Under the pieces are notes generated by a model, which did no database searches, was not told where the DNA came from, and was given only the letters and a program-made list of their open reading frames with translations. DNA of 64,000 nt from Carallia brachiata. Its lineage: Eukaryota > Streptophyta > Magnoliopsida > Malpighiales > Rhizophoraceae. Positions within the stretch are counted from its first letter, which is position 1. Each line of letters begins with the position of its first letter. This document shows positions 11,511-22,789 of the stretch, piece by piece. The stretch covers positions 4,793,539 through 4,857,538 of the forward strand of contig JADCRB010000036.1 of the NCBI GenBank assembly GCA_021464245.1, written 5' to 3'. Position numbers and translations under genes: made by a program.

Positions 11511-12332
11511 GTTTGGTTAACTTTTGAAGGGGTACATTTACGTTTCATTTTCAAAAAGTAGGAAGATAGGTGTTTGGTAAATATTTTAGTATTGCTGTTT
11601 AATTCTGCTTATTTCCTTATTTAACTTCTTAATAGCAGCTGATTGGAAAGCAGTTTCGGACTACTTTTTGCTACTTTTTGGATTACTTTTCACTTTTAAA
11701 TATTAATAATAATTTATATGGACTAAATTACCCTTAAAGAATATTTATATAATTTTACTATTATTTTTTTTACTTGACACATGAATTAGATATGTTAATT
11801 TATTTTATTAGTATTTATATAATTTCAATAATTTTTTTTCAAGTATTCTTAAATAATATTTTTTCACTTCAATTTTTTTTAATATTGACATTTATGAAAA
11901 AAATTTCAAACAAAAATTTTTATTATTTAATAAAAATTAATATTTTTTTAAAAAATTAAAAATTATATAAAATAATTCTCAATATTATTTATAAAATATT
12001 ATTCTGAAATATAAAATTATAAAATATAAAAATAAAATTTTTAATATGGTATATCTATACAAATTATATATTTAAATTAGACATTTTATTATTCAACAGT
12101 AACAACAAATATAAAATTAACTAAATATTTCATTAATTTTATCAGCAATTAGTAACAGTAAATAAGAATCAGTAATTAGCAATCAACAGCAATAATCAGT
12201 AATAATAATCAGTAATAGTAACATTTAACAGTTAATCTAAATAGACATTTATAAAGGTATCTCACTTATTTCAATATAAATTTATTATATTCATATTTTA
12301 AGTGAGTACAAATAGCATGTAACCTCCTTACG

Positions 12333-15300
12333 AAATACCATGTTTGTGGACTCAAGTCGGTTTTGCTTGAATCAGAACATGATTGCTCATGTATGGAAGA
12401 TAACGTATCCGTGCAATGGCCATTTTCTGACATAGAAGGTTTTTTTTTTTTTGAAAAAACTTTTGAAAATGAGCTGCTGACAAACAAGTAAATGAAATGA
12501 CTCGTTACATGCCATTTCGAGTTTATAGGATAATTAATGCTCCAAACATATATCAATCACTTATGTCTATGTATACGTGTCCACCACGTATATCAAAAAA
12601 TTTAGATGCATATGTTAATTTTAATATATAATTCACTTTTTGTCTCACTTAGCAGTTTATATTTTGGGTGAAATAATTCCTTTGACAACGAGGACGCCGA
12701 TCTAATACCAATTAATTGTTGTCGATGATCAGCTGGAAGGAATAATCAAATCACTATACTCAACAATGCGCGCTTATTCGGCCTTAAAAAAAAAATATGT
12801 TAGGTAAGATCTAAGATCTTGCTTCTTCCAACGTTTCTCCAGTACAATGTCATTATGTCTTTGCTGGGTGAAGATAGGCTATGAATTTAATATATAACTA
12901 GTTTGTAGCCCGTATGATGCATGAGATTTTAAATTTTGTTTCTAATAAGAGTACATTGATAATTTAATTAAATATGTTCATCAAGATTACATACAGCTGC
13001 ATAATAAAATAGAATAAGGATTGAAGGATTGCGTAAAGACCATTGACAACGTATCCTTAGATCTTCAAATTGGATAAAAACAAAACATGGAAGTTATTTG
13101 CAGATATGCTCCATCTGGGATAGTTGGTGTAGACTTGGACTTTGTTAAGTTATTGTGAAAGTGTTTATATATAAAAAAAAGAGAAAAAATTAGACTTTTG
13201 AAAAAACATTGTCTGATTTTTGTGTCTGAATGCAATAAAATTTTATTTTTTTACAACTACATTGATACTTTGTGAAATAAAAAAATTAAGTTTCTTTTTT
13301 ATTTCACATTTTATCAATACTGTTACAAAAAAATAAAAATTTATTACAATTCGAACAAAAATTCTGATAAATTTTATTTGGAAATGTAATGACTCCCTAA
13401 AAAAATAAATAAGAGACCTTAAAAATGATAATTTTGCCACATAAACCTTTTTGAACTCCAAAATAAAGGAGAAGACAGTTGAAACTTTCTCTCTCTTTTT
13501 TTTTTAATGTAAATTAATATATTATTATAAATAGATAGACGTGGGTATAAAAGCACTGGCCCTGTTAAACAGAAAAAGGCACTGGTCATGCAAGTTGCTG
13601 TGTACATTCTTTGCTAAAAGAAAAGAGTCACATTATCAAAAACATATTGGAGCAAACAGTATCAGGGCCGTGAAAAGAATAGCTAGATAAGCTTCGTTGT
13701 CAACAAAGCTAATATAGGATGTGCATAATTTAATCGTAGTGTAGGCTGCCAAGCCATCAAAGGGAATTTTCAACAGTGCCTTTGAAAGCTGATTTGAGTA
13801 CGATGGCAATTATGATTGGATACAAATTAATTATTTGCGGGACACAATTTGAAAATAAATAATTTTAGGTCATTTTCAAGTTAAAATAAATTTATAAATG
13901 TAACCACATCAAAAGATTCGGTTGATAACTTGGAAACGCTGTTAAATACAAGTACAAGCATCCTTGATCATGCAGGCCTTTAATAACAATAGCATATTGA
14001 ATGTACAATTTTAACTATGACTGAGCCAGCGTGGTTGTAAACAGTAGATAGCAAGTCTCATCACTATGTCCCCGAAATGGACTCTCATAAACAAAGAGCG
14101 GATATATACCTAAATAGGAGATTATCACTCTAATAAATGACAAGAATTACTTTTATATTTGAAACAGATAAATTTAGTATACATAACTTTAAAAAAAATA
14201 TATAAAAGTAAATAAAAATCACTTCATGTCGATCAAAGAAAACCGAATATATATGAAAATCACTTTCTAGTCTGCAGTTAGTTTTTGGGACAACGTTTTT
14301 GGGACAACCATAACTAATCTTATGTATAGCAGTCATGTTGCCTAGTAACTTTCTTTGACTTGCATTGTTTGTTTCCTTGAATTTGGCTTTAATTTTCGTT
14401 TTAACCTGTCAATAATAAATTTAAGCTAGACACATCAAGAAAATAATGGAGAGTAACCTTACTCTGGCTAATTATCAAGTGTCACCTATACGTCAGCACC
14501 AGTAATGGACTAATAGTAGTCGAAGAAAGTGATCCGTTAAACTCATACACCAGCCACCTAAACGGTAATTTGATGGTTATTTGGTGCACCTTCTCCTTCC
14601 ACGATTCGGGTATAAATTTCCTTAGCGATGCTGCCCCAATATTTAGAATTTAATATTGAGAGTGCATTATTAGAATTTAGATTTATTAATATTATAATAA
14701 GTTATGGTAAAGACTCATTTGAATTTATCAGTATTTTGACGGTGGGTCTGTTTCTATAAAGATGATTGAATAAGAATTATTGAATGAAATATTCAAAAAA
14801 ATTATTTTGATCTCAACTTATAAATTAAATAATTAATACATTCACAATAAATTTTTTTTAATATAAAAAAAAAAAAAGCTCATACACCATGATCAAAATG
14901 ATTGGTACATTAATAGACACTATTGCGCTCATCCTGTCAATTTGCTATTTCTCTGTAGAACTGGCCTACCACGCATCATCTCTCCCCATAATTTATTCCA
15001 GAATCGGAGAGAGCTAGATTATTAGTTGGCTTAATGTGAGTCAAAAACTTCAGGGCTTTCATTGGACTCTTCATTTGTCTTAACACAAGCTTTCTGGAGA
15101 CCACGTTTTCTATGGTGGATAACATCGGACCCTTGCTTTTCAACTGCCGTCTCTAGGAGTCTAGGGAAGAAAACTGGCCATTGTCTCGGGACCATACACG
15201 ATCAATCATGATAAGATTGAAATGCATAAATGAAAGCGATTACGGAATAATCATCGCTACTTGTTCACATACCAAGTTAACTCATATCATATAAGAAGAA

Positions 15301-15847
15301 GCGAAAAAAAAAAAAAAAAAAAAAAGACCCAGTTGAATTAAAATAGAATAATAAGTTAGATTTGTGTAATTTAAAAAAATATTTATCAAAAAAATTAAAT
15401 AAGTATAACAAGTATTAAGATTGAACTATTAGTTTGAGAAATTACAAACTCCTAATAAAGAGTTACTTCTTACCCTCTCCCTATTTTCATAATGGGTTCA
15501 ATCTTGAGTTTCAAATTTAATGACTTTAATATGACCACAAGCCATCTCGTGTTAATTAACATGCACGCATAGGTTCATCTTATACCTATTTAAGTTCCTA
15601 TCCCTTTCCTTGTATATTTGTTTGTTGCATGATTGAGGAAGGGATGTGCAAACAAAAAAAATCGATGCGTGTTTAATTCTCTTTGCTTTTATCCGACGTA
15701 TGTACAATCAAGTAAGAGAGTTTCGGACCCAGGGCACACGCATGAAACCATCAAATTACGTAAGTAAAATTAATAAAGTTTGTTCTTAGTTAATAAACAT
15801 GGTGAATTAGCGAAGTGACACCGTCGGGTTCAAGTTGAAGGTATAAT
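12333..15847. other. AT-rich intergenic DNA, no gene seen
   Basis: The first part (to 13486) is the continuation of duplication copy A after the MULE; the rest is unique in this window. Short ORFs are shadows of A- and T-runs. No splice-linked coding exons or RNA genes were recognised. Confidence 0.6.
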
Positions 15848-16641
15848 TGTAACGGGTAAATTTTGAGTCTAAAATAATTAAACTCAAAAATATAAAAATA
15901 AATTACAAATAAAAATTTAAAATAAAAGAAAATTTACGTGGGTCGATTTCCGTAAATCTTCCGATTAGTGTTCCTTTTTTGACTCCGTCAAGGGCTGCAC
16001 GAGCTTGATCTTGACAGAAATAATTTCCACAGCTTTATCTTAAACTGGGTAGATTGAAACCAGATCTGATTTGGACGTTTTGACTACGGTTAAGAACTGC
16101 AGAGACCTGATCTGACCGATCTGACTTAATTTCACAAAAGGTCGAAGAGACTTGTTCTCGGATGAGCTGCCTGGATTTTACTGAGGGCCGTATGAGACTT
16201 AATCTCAACCCGATTTGTAATATTTTGATATTTTCAGATCTATATTCTCATAGATTTAAATTAGAGCGATCGGAGAATATAAATCTAAAAATAATTTTAG
16301 AAATGGAAACAAAAATTTTTTTGGGGTTTACCCCTGAAATATCTCTCAAAAAGGAGTTAGGAGAGTATACTGCAGAGTAAAACACGTAAGAAAAAGAGAA
16401 ATTTTCTTGAAAGATTTTCAAAATTTTTTTTTCTCTCAAATTCTCTGAATTTTTCTATTTACAGATTTGCTGAATGTGTTTTGAACTGAGGGTAGGGGCC
16501 TATTTATAAGGTTCCTTTCCCATGTGAACATCACATGGGAAATGAATCTTTTAATTATTTTTTTTCCTTGGTCGGCGTTGCCGACTTTGAAATCGGCAAC
16601 TCCGATTTTGACTTTTCTTCTCTTTTTTTTTTTCATTTACA
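15848..16641 (-). repeat. Element 1, 3' LTR
   Basis: Matches 25252-26045 with visible substitutions and small indels, so the insertion is not brand new. It is followed internally by the polypurine tract. Confidence 0.93.
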
Positions 16642-16660
16642 AATGCCCCACTTCAAGGGT
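16642..16660 (-). other. Element 1 polypurine tract
   Basis: On the sense (minus) strand the bases next to the 3' LTR read GAAGTGGGGCATT, a purine-rich primer site for plus-strand DNA synthesis. Element 2 has the same with one more G at about 34938-34956. Confidence 0.75.
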
Positions 16661-17129
16661 CGGTAAGGAAGAATTTTACAGACATGATCCGCACCGAGTC
16701 TTGAAGTTCAGTTTGAAACTTGAGATATCCTGATGACCATTGAATGTTGAAGCCTTCTATCTCCGACTAGACCTGCTTTTGTTGGATCTAACAGGAAACA
16801 GATACGATCCTGAGAAAGTTAGCAGCCCAACCAATATAAAAATTGAAGTCTTGGCTGCAGGTGAGTTCGAGCTTCCATAGCTCGCAAAGGCTGGCAAAGT
16901 TCTTTGAAGTTCCAAAGCTCTGGTGAGGATGATCCGGTAGGCAAAGAACTTGAACCTCCCCAAGAGGAAGGCCCAGCACTTTGGAACTTCAAAACCGGCA
17001 CACACAGAGACTGACTGTAGTGATGATTCCCAAGTCTGCTTCGACGTAAGGAGAGTAGTTGGAACTTCCCTGTACGTCGCCGCATCCAAAGGAAGATTAG
17101 GATAATTGCAACGTCTCATCCCTCTGTGG

Positions 17130-17725
17130 TAGATGTGAACTAAGGAGAGTAGTTGGAACTCCATGACACTGATGGCGTTAGGGATCCCTCGAGGAAGACT
17201 ACTCCTTCTTTTCTTAGCTCGTGCGCTTCCAATTTCTTGATCAAAGAACTTCCTAGGACAAGTGCATAGACTAGCAATTTTCTTTTGAGAGAAGAAGAAC
17301 TGAGGGGTGAGTATTATGACTCGGACCTGCAGAATATATATACATAACATACAGAGTTTTTTTTTTTTTTTGAAAAGTCAAAAAGAGGTACGCAGAATCG
17401 AGTAGGGTCATCCACGTCTCTTTCCTGCATAAGAGACAAAAGAGGCAACGGCTGACGCGTGTCACGAAAGTCGTTACCGTGTGTTGCAGAAGTCGTTGCC
17501 GTGTGCTGCAAAAGTCGTTACCGTGTGCTGCCAAAGTCGTTGTACCTTATCTTGTCGGCCGTCCTAGCGGGGCCCGAGGCGCAGCTCCAAGTCAAGCTCG
17601 ACCTCGTCTGGTGGGCCGATGATGTTGATTCGACGTCGCTTTCCGGCTGGTTGATGCTGCCGGAATATTCTGGAAAGAGAGGCAAATTTTCGCCGGAATG
17701 ATTCCTTTCTGCTAGAAAAAGTCCT
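17130..17725 (-). other. Element 1 segment of about 600 bp missing from element 2
   Basis: Element 2 jumps from CTCATCCCTCT directly to a sequence like ACTTAAGTA, whereas element 1 has about 600 bp between them. It contains three units of a roughly 24-bp tandem repeat, GTCGTTACCGTGTGCTGC, at about 17468-17542. It could be an insertion in element 1 or a deletion in element 2. No domain recognised. Confidence 0.75.
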
Positions 17726-17820
17726 CCTATACTTAAGTACCTAGGAGGGATGAACCTTTGACTGACTCCATAAGACCACCAGGACCAGTACGCATGCTCC
17801 CACAGGCTACTGCTTTGATG

Positions 17821-18300
17821 TTATAGCCTGAAGAGACCATTTAGTGGTAGAACTCGGACCTGCTTCATTTGAGGCGAAGTTGTACCGGTGGGATCTACCA
17901 TTGGAACGGCAGACTGTTCTTTGGAAAAAGCAGCTCTCAGTCCTGGTTTCTTCCTGCTTCTCCGATTCTGGAACCAATAAAACACATTTTTTCTTTCGAT
18001 TGCCCCGAGTGGACGCAATCGTGAGACAAGTTGGTAAATCTAAGATGCATTAGGCATAATACCTCCATTGTTGTGGAAGACTTTCTCCAAAATTTGCAGT
18101 TGTGCCATAGTTGGTTGCCACCTTGTGCGGGGTGACCTTTCTTCTCCCTTATCTTGAGGTTCTGAACTGGTTCCATCTTTCTTGTGGCAGAGGAGCAGAG
18201 GTCTGGTATGTGGTGAAGATCGGTTGAGACTGGTACTATGTTTCAAACTCAAACCCTCCGTCGCTTTTATATTTTTTGGCCGTTCACAGTTTATACTCAT
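17821..18300 (-). pseudogene. WUSCHEL-type (WOX) homeobox ORF inside element 1, one nonsense codon
   Basis: WOX proteins are plant homeodomain transcription factors that control stem cells and organ growth. This ORF lies in sense orientation between integrase and the 3' LTR. From an ATG at 18300 the frame runs 86 codons, reaches TAG (18042-18040) in the homeodomain, and then stays open to 17821. Homeodomain span is about 18129-17944: RTRWQPTMAQLQILEKVF (helix 1), the longer WOX-type loop, then NVFYWFQNRRSRKK (helix 3, with invariant W, F, N and R). At the stop position element 2 has CAG, so one C-to-T change explains it. The first ATG overlaps a TATA-like motif, so the true start is uncertain. 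No intron interrupts the homeobox. Confidence 0.88.
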
Positions 18301-18304
18301 GCGG

Positions 18305-18500
18305 GTTAGGAGTTGGATTGGATTTTGAACTTGGGTTCTGGACTGTGTTTGGAACTTGGAATTTTTAGGTCGAGTGTTTGGGCTTTGGATTGGATTTGGG
18401 TCGAGTGTTTGGGTTTTGAACTTGGACTTTTGGATTTGGGTCGGGTGTTTGGGCTTGGATGTTTGGGTTTTGGATTTGGATTTTTGTTTGGACTTTCAGA
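18305..18500. repeat. Imperfect minisatellite upstream of the homeobox ORF (element 1)
   Basis: Repeats of TTTGGGTCGAGTGTTTGGG alternating with TTTGGATTTGGA, with unit lengths of roughly 30-40 bp. Element 2 has its own version at about 36010-36240. It lies just 5' of the homeobox ORF on the sense strand. Confidence 0.8.
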
Positions 18501-18606
18501 TCGGGACTTCCGAACTTTTTTTTTGATTTTTTTTTCTTTTTTGATTTTTTTTCTAATTTTTTTCTTCTTTTTTTTCTATTTTTTTGATTTTTTTTTAAAA
18601 AAAAAA
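18501..18606. repeat. T-rich low-complexity tract (A-rich on sense strand), element 1
   Basis: Long T runs broken by GA and C, between integrase and the minisatellite. On the sense strand it is poly(A)-like, perhaps a remnant of a captured transcript's tail, which is inference. Confidence 0.75.
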
Positions 18607-18655
18607 CATATTTACACAAATACTGTTTCAGAAATTTACCATTGATCGGGCCGAT

Positions 18656-19624
18656 TCAGACGCCTTCTTGGTCTGACAGCATGTAAGCGTTGTGAGTATA
18701 GGCCTCCTGCACTAAGTATGGCCCGTCCCATTTGGAAGTAAGCTTGTCACCAGGCCGATGCTTCATGTTGATGGGCCGTCGCACTGCAAGAACAAGGTCT
18801 CCAACTTGAAAAGATCGAGGGCGGACCCTGCGGTTGAACGTGTTGGTGAGCCGAGCTTGGTAGCACTCAAGTTGCTGTTGTGCTTCGAGCCTCCTTTCAT
18901 CGAGGGCTTCTAACTCATCCAGACGTAGGCGAGTATTTTCCTCCTGTGTGAGTCCTTCCAGAATAGCCATGCGCAGAGATGGAATCTGTTTCCAACGGCA
19001 GTATTGCTTCGACACCGTAGACAAGTGAGTATGACGTCGCCTGTGTTGGAGTCCGGTAAGTTGTACGATACGCCCATAATGCCTCCAGAATTCTGTCATG
19101 CCAATCTCTTTTGGATTTAGAGACTACTTCCGCAATAGGTTGCATAAGGTCTTGTTGAATGCTTCAGCCAAGCCATTTGCTGGGGCATTGTACATGGATG
19201 ACTTGTACTGCTTGAACTTGAATTTCTCGCAGAGCTTGTCAATCAAGCTGTTGTAGAACTGCTTGCCATTATCAGTGATGATGAATCGAGGGACTCCATA
19301 GCGATAGATCAGCTGAATCCGGATGAAATTTGCAACATGTTCTTTCTTTACCTCTCTAAGTGGAATAGCTTCGGCCCATTTTGAGAAGTAGTCTGTTGCT
19401 GCGAGGATGTAAAGGTGACCCAGGGATGACTTTGGCAAGGGCCCCACTAAGTCAAGACCCCAAGCTTCAAAGGGCCAGGATGAGACAGTTGGATGCAGTG
19501 GCTCCGGTGGTTGATGTATGTAATTGACGTGAAATTGACAAGCTTGACAAGTTTTAGCAAACTCAATGGAATCACGTACCATGGTTGGCCAGTAGTATCT
19601 CATCCTTCTGAGTTGGAAGTGCAA
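18656..19624 (-). pseudogene. Integrase, element 1 (frame broken)
   Basis: Integrase inserts the DNA copy into the host genome. An N-terminal zinc-finger part ends CQACQF. The catalytic core has D in GLDLVGPLPKSS, D in ITDNGKQF and E in NGLAEAFNKTL, with exactly 35 residues between the last two (the DD35E pattern). The C-terminal part has the RSFQVGDLVLAVRRPIN and SKWDGPYLVQEAY motifs typical of Ty3/gypsy integrases. The frame shifts around 19130 and again near 18990. Confidence 0.92.
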
Positions 19625-19903
19625 CTTAGGCCCCGATTGATGTCCGCCACAAACACCTGAATGTGCTTCACGAGAGCTTGTTTTGCCTCTTCATTGTCTA
19701 GGCAGCGAAGCAAAACTCCATCAAAAGATCTTCGATACAGAGCATCCTTGAGATATATGAAGCGGGGAGCTCGTCGTTGAATTTCTGTCTTATGACGACA
19801 ATTTTCAGGCAGCTTCCCGTACTGTAGGTAGTGAATGATTGGTTGGCGCCAATCCTCGTCCTCCGCGAGACGTACAGATACATCGTTGGCTGCTGTAGTT
19901 TCT

Positions 19904-20347
19904 TCATCCTTTCTGTGGCACTATCCATTTCTGGCATACGGCAACAACTGTAGCCTGGATTTCTGATTTTGCAAGAGAGGTGGTCAGGTTAGTCAACGCG
20001 TCTGCCCGAGTATTTTCTCGTCGGGGCACATGCTCCAAGGTGATGCTTTCAAATTTATCCATTAGCTGTCGAGCACGTTGATGGTAAGACACAAGATCCT
20101 CTTTCTTCACGTCATACAACCCTGTAAGTTGGTTGATAACGAGCTGGGAATCTCCATGAACTTCTATAGTTGGAATCTTCATATCGACATTCATTTGAAG
20201 ACCAATGATTAAAGCCTGGTATTCAGCAACATTATTTGAACATAACTCACCGAGAATGATAGCATATGGTAGTATTTGTCGTTGAGGAGTGACAAACACT
20301 ATGCCGGCACCAGCACCATCACGCCTTGCTGCACCATCAAAGAACAT
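19904..20347 (-). CDS. Second RNase H domain (aRH), element 1
   Basis: A complete RNase H fold of the RVT_3 type: FFDGAARRDGAGAG (first Asp), NNVAEYQALI (Glu), HGDSQLVINQL (Asp) and ENTRADALTNL (Asp), so the catalytic acidic set is intact. It sits between the degenerate first RNase H and integrase, the arrangement of the Tat lineage. It removes RNA from the RNA/DNA hybrid during reverse transcription. Confidence 0.9.
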   Translation of the reverse strand: MFFDGAARRDGAGAGIVFVTPQRQILPYAIILGELCSNNVAEYQALIIGLQMNVDMKIPTIEVHGDSQLVINQLTGLYDVKKEDLVSYHQRARQLMDKFESITLEHVPRRENTRADALTNLTTSLAKSEIQATVVAVCQKWIVPQKG

Positions 20348-20419
20348 CGTCCATGGTGGTGTGTCTCAATGTAAAAGACCTCTTCATCTGGAAGATCATC
20401 TGTGAACTCCCAATCTGAC

Positions 20420-21932
20420 GGAATAGGGTGATCTGCAAGGAAGTCTGCTAGAGCTTGTCCTTTGACTGCTTTTTGAGGCACGTAGACAATGTCGTAGCTT
20501 TGTAGGATTACTGCCCACTTGGCAAGTCGTCCTGACAAGATTGGTCTAGATAAGATATATTTGACAGGATCAGCTCTGGCAATGAGACGTACCGTGTGAG
20601 CTTGCATGTAGTGCCTCAGCTTGTCAATGGCAAAGAACAGTGCTAGACATGTCTTTTCAATGGGCGAATAACTCAGCTCCGGACCGTTTAGTGTTCTGCT
20701 CAAGTAGTACAGGGCAACTTCCTTTCCCTGCTCGTTTTCCTGTGCAAGCAAGGCTCCCAAAGATCTTTCCTGCGCTGCAATGTAGAGAATCAACGACTTT
20801 CCTTGAATTGGAGCTCCTAGGACCGGTGGATTGGAAAGGTACTTCTTTATGCTCTCAAAGGCTTTGCTGCAAGCTTCGTCCCACTCGAAGTTGACATCCT
20901 TCTTCATCAACCGATGGAAAGGTTGACATCTCCCAGCTAAATTGGAGATGAAACGGCGAATGTAGGCCAGCTTTCCTTGTAGACTTCGCAGCTCGTGCAG
21001 GTTTTTAGGTTCAGGCATCTTTTGAATTGCCTCAACCTTTGACTGATCAACTTCGATTCCACGATGGCGCACCACGAACCCAAGAAACTTTCCTGATGTG
21101 ACACCGAATGCGCACTTGAGAGGGTTCATTTTGAGCTGATGCCTCCGAAGTCTTTCGAACACTGTCTTGAGATCCTCGAGGTGGTCTTTGCGCTTCTTAG
21201 TCTTTACAACTAAGTCATCAACATAACATTCTACAATCTTGTGCAGCATGTCATCAAAAATTTTTTGCATAGCACGTTGATAAGTGGCGCCAGCATTTTT
21301 AATCCAAACGGCATAACTTTGTAGCAGTATATACCTTTTGGGGTGCGGAATGCTGTCAACTCCTCGTCTTCTGGTGCCATTCTGATTTGGTTATAGCCTG
21401 AAGAACCATCCATGAAGGACAATGCTTCGTGACCCGTTGTTGCATCGACTGTGATCTCCGTTATGGGCAACGGAAAGTCATCTTTCGGGCAGGCCTGTTA
21501 AGATCTCGAAAATCAACACATACCCTCAACTGTCCATTCTTCTTTCTTACCGGGACAATGTTGGCAATCCACGTTGGGTAGGTGACCTCTCGGATGAAGC
21601 CGCATTGATCAGCTTGTTACCTCCTCCTCGATTTGTGGAATGAGTTCCGGGCGGAACCGTCGTTGTGGCTGCTTGACAGAACGAACACCCTTCTTTACTG
21701 CTAGACGATGCACCGCAATTTTCGGGTCAAGTCCAGGCATTTCTTTGTAACTCCATGCGAACACGTCCCTGTATTGACTTAATACCTGAACATATTCTTG
21801 CTCTTCTTCTGCAGTAAGTAAAGCACTTACAAATGTAGGTCGAGGATCTTCCGGAGAGCCAAGATTGACCTCCTTGAGTTCATCAACAGTTGCTTGGCCA
21901 CCATCTTCAAGTTCCGGGGGAGCCTCCTTCAC
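20420..21932 (-). pseudogene. Reverse transcriptase and first RNase H, element 1 (frame broken)
   Basis: RT copies the element RNA. It begins with the conserved stretch around YRDVFAWSYKEMPGLDP and KQPQRRFRPEL, then EALSFMDGSSGYNQIRMAP, FRTPKGIYCYKVMPFGLK and the active-site ECYVDDLVVKT. The following RNase H has LYIAAQERSLGALLA, where the usual first Asp is replaced, while IEKTCLALFFA and RADPVKYIL remain. It is therefore probably inactive, as expected when a second RNase H has taken over. Single-base losses relative to element 2 break the frame near 21600, 21490 and 21297. Confidence 0.93.
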
Positions 21933-22789
21933 TTCACCATCTGATGAGTCGACTCAGCCTCCTCGCTAATTGTGACATGAAATGCAGAACCTCTGACTTC
22001 ACCTTCTTTGTTTGACTGGATAAGCCTGTCTTGTTTGGTGGTGGTGGTGATGGCACGTGCATCAGCTGCTCGGCTTCGGCTCTTTAGCGTGATCCGCACA
22101 GGTGACTTCTCCTGATAGCCTAAGCCAGGTCGGGACTGTGATGTTTGAGAAGCGGCGCCATGTGTGGACGGCAGCGTACCCATTGTGCTCGGGTTTGAGA
22201 AGTCATAGCCCGCCTTTGCCAAAAGCTTGTATGCATTAGGATCAAATCCTTCATGTGTTCTTCTTTCTGGAAGTGAGCCGCCTTCGACTGCCCCCGTGTG
22301 TGGTTTGACGAAGCCTTTTAATGGTTTTGAAGACAAAACCGGCTCAATCTTTGGTATCGGCAGAGTGTAAGTCTCCTTCAGGTTGTGCAGCTCCTTTGTT
22401 TTGGGTTGGCTATGTCCTTGCTCCTGTTTAGAATCAATACAATAAGAGAAAGGGGGTTGACCTTCTGAGCGTCGTGACTTCGGCACATAGCGTAGGACTG
22501 GAGTGGAGCTTGAAGATGCAACATCCTTCGGACGAAGTTCAGCAGGCTGTGGCAGCTTTTCATTTGTTGGAGCCTGGGGTTGGGCATTGGCAGGTTCTTC
22601 GACAGCTTTTCCCTTTTTGTGGATGCCCCCAGTCCAAGTAGCTTTTGATGGAATGATCTCCGGATTGTCTGTGTCGGTGTAGAAGACTGCATCCGCCAAA
22701 TGTGATTCAGCATCATCGAACGGCTTTAAGTCAGCATTGACCTTTTGAACGCCACCATTGTAGTACTTGAAGCACTGATGCAGGCTTGA

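Larger units (their letters stand above)
9624..12323. mobile_element. Mutator-like (MULE) non-autonomous insertion, 2.7 kb
   Basis: Flanked by the perfect 9-bp repeat CTCCTTACG at 9615-9623 and 12324-12332; copy B has the motif once, uninterrupted (near 62850). The two ends are imperfect inverted repeats: about 25 of the first 37 positions match, including CTATTT and ACTCA. A 9-bp TSD with long degenerate TIRs points to a Mutator-like element. No transposase is seen. It contains a 101-bp tandem array and a GC-richer segment (10080-10334) that could be captured sequence. Confidence 0.8.
1..13486. repeat. Segmental duplication, copy A
   Basis: This stretch aligns collinearly with about 55540-64000 from the first bases of the window. 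Shared landmarks are NAC exon 1, its promoter and GA tract, the block around 7400-7800 and the block at 12333-13486. Both copies run off the window, A on the left and B on the right, so neither end is seen. A differs by inserted elements at 327-499, 3944-5723, about 7087-7330 and 9624-12323, by many small indels, and by one short inverted block. The similarity extends through introns and intergenic DNA, so this is a DNA-level duplication and not retroposition. Confidence 0.93.

Noticed and set aside
11508..12260. Nested hAT-like element starting GGGGTGTTTGGTTAAC
   Set aside because: The start resembles many plant MITEs, but I found no convincing inverted partner; the CACTTA matches at the flanks are too short to count as a TSD.
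16757..17350. 197-codon minus-strand ORF between homeobox and 3' LTR of element 1
   Set aside because: Element 2 lacks part of it and has other frames open; no domain recognised. I cannot exclude that part belongs to the homeobox unit, but nothing supports it.
18313..18645. Plus-strand ORF rich in Gly, Leu and Phe
   Set aside because: A translation of the minisatellite and the T-rich tract.
20640..20894. Plus-strand ORF opposite RT, repeated at 38390-38689
   Set aside because: Antisense shadow of the RNase H/RT frame, conserved only because the sense strand is.
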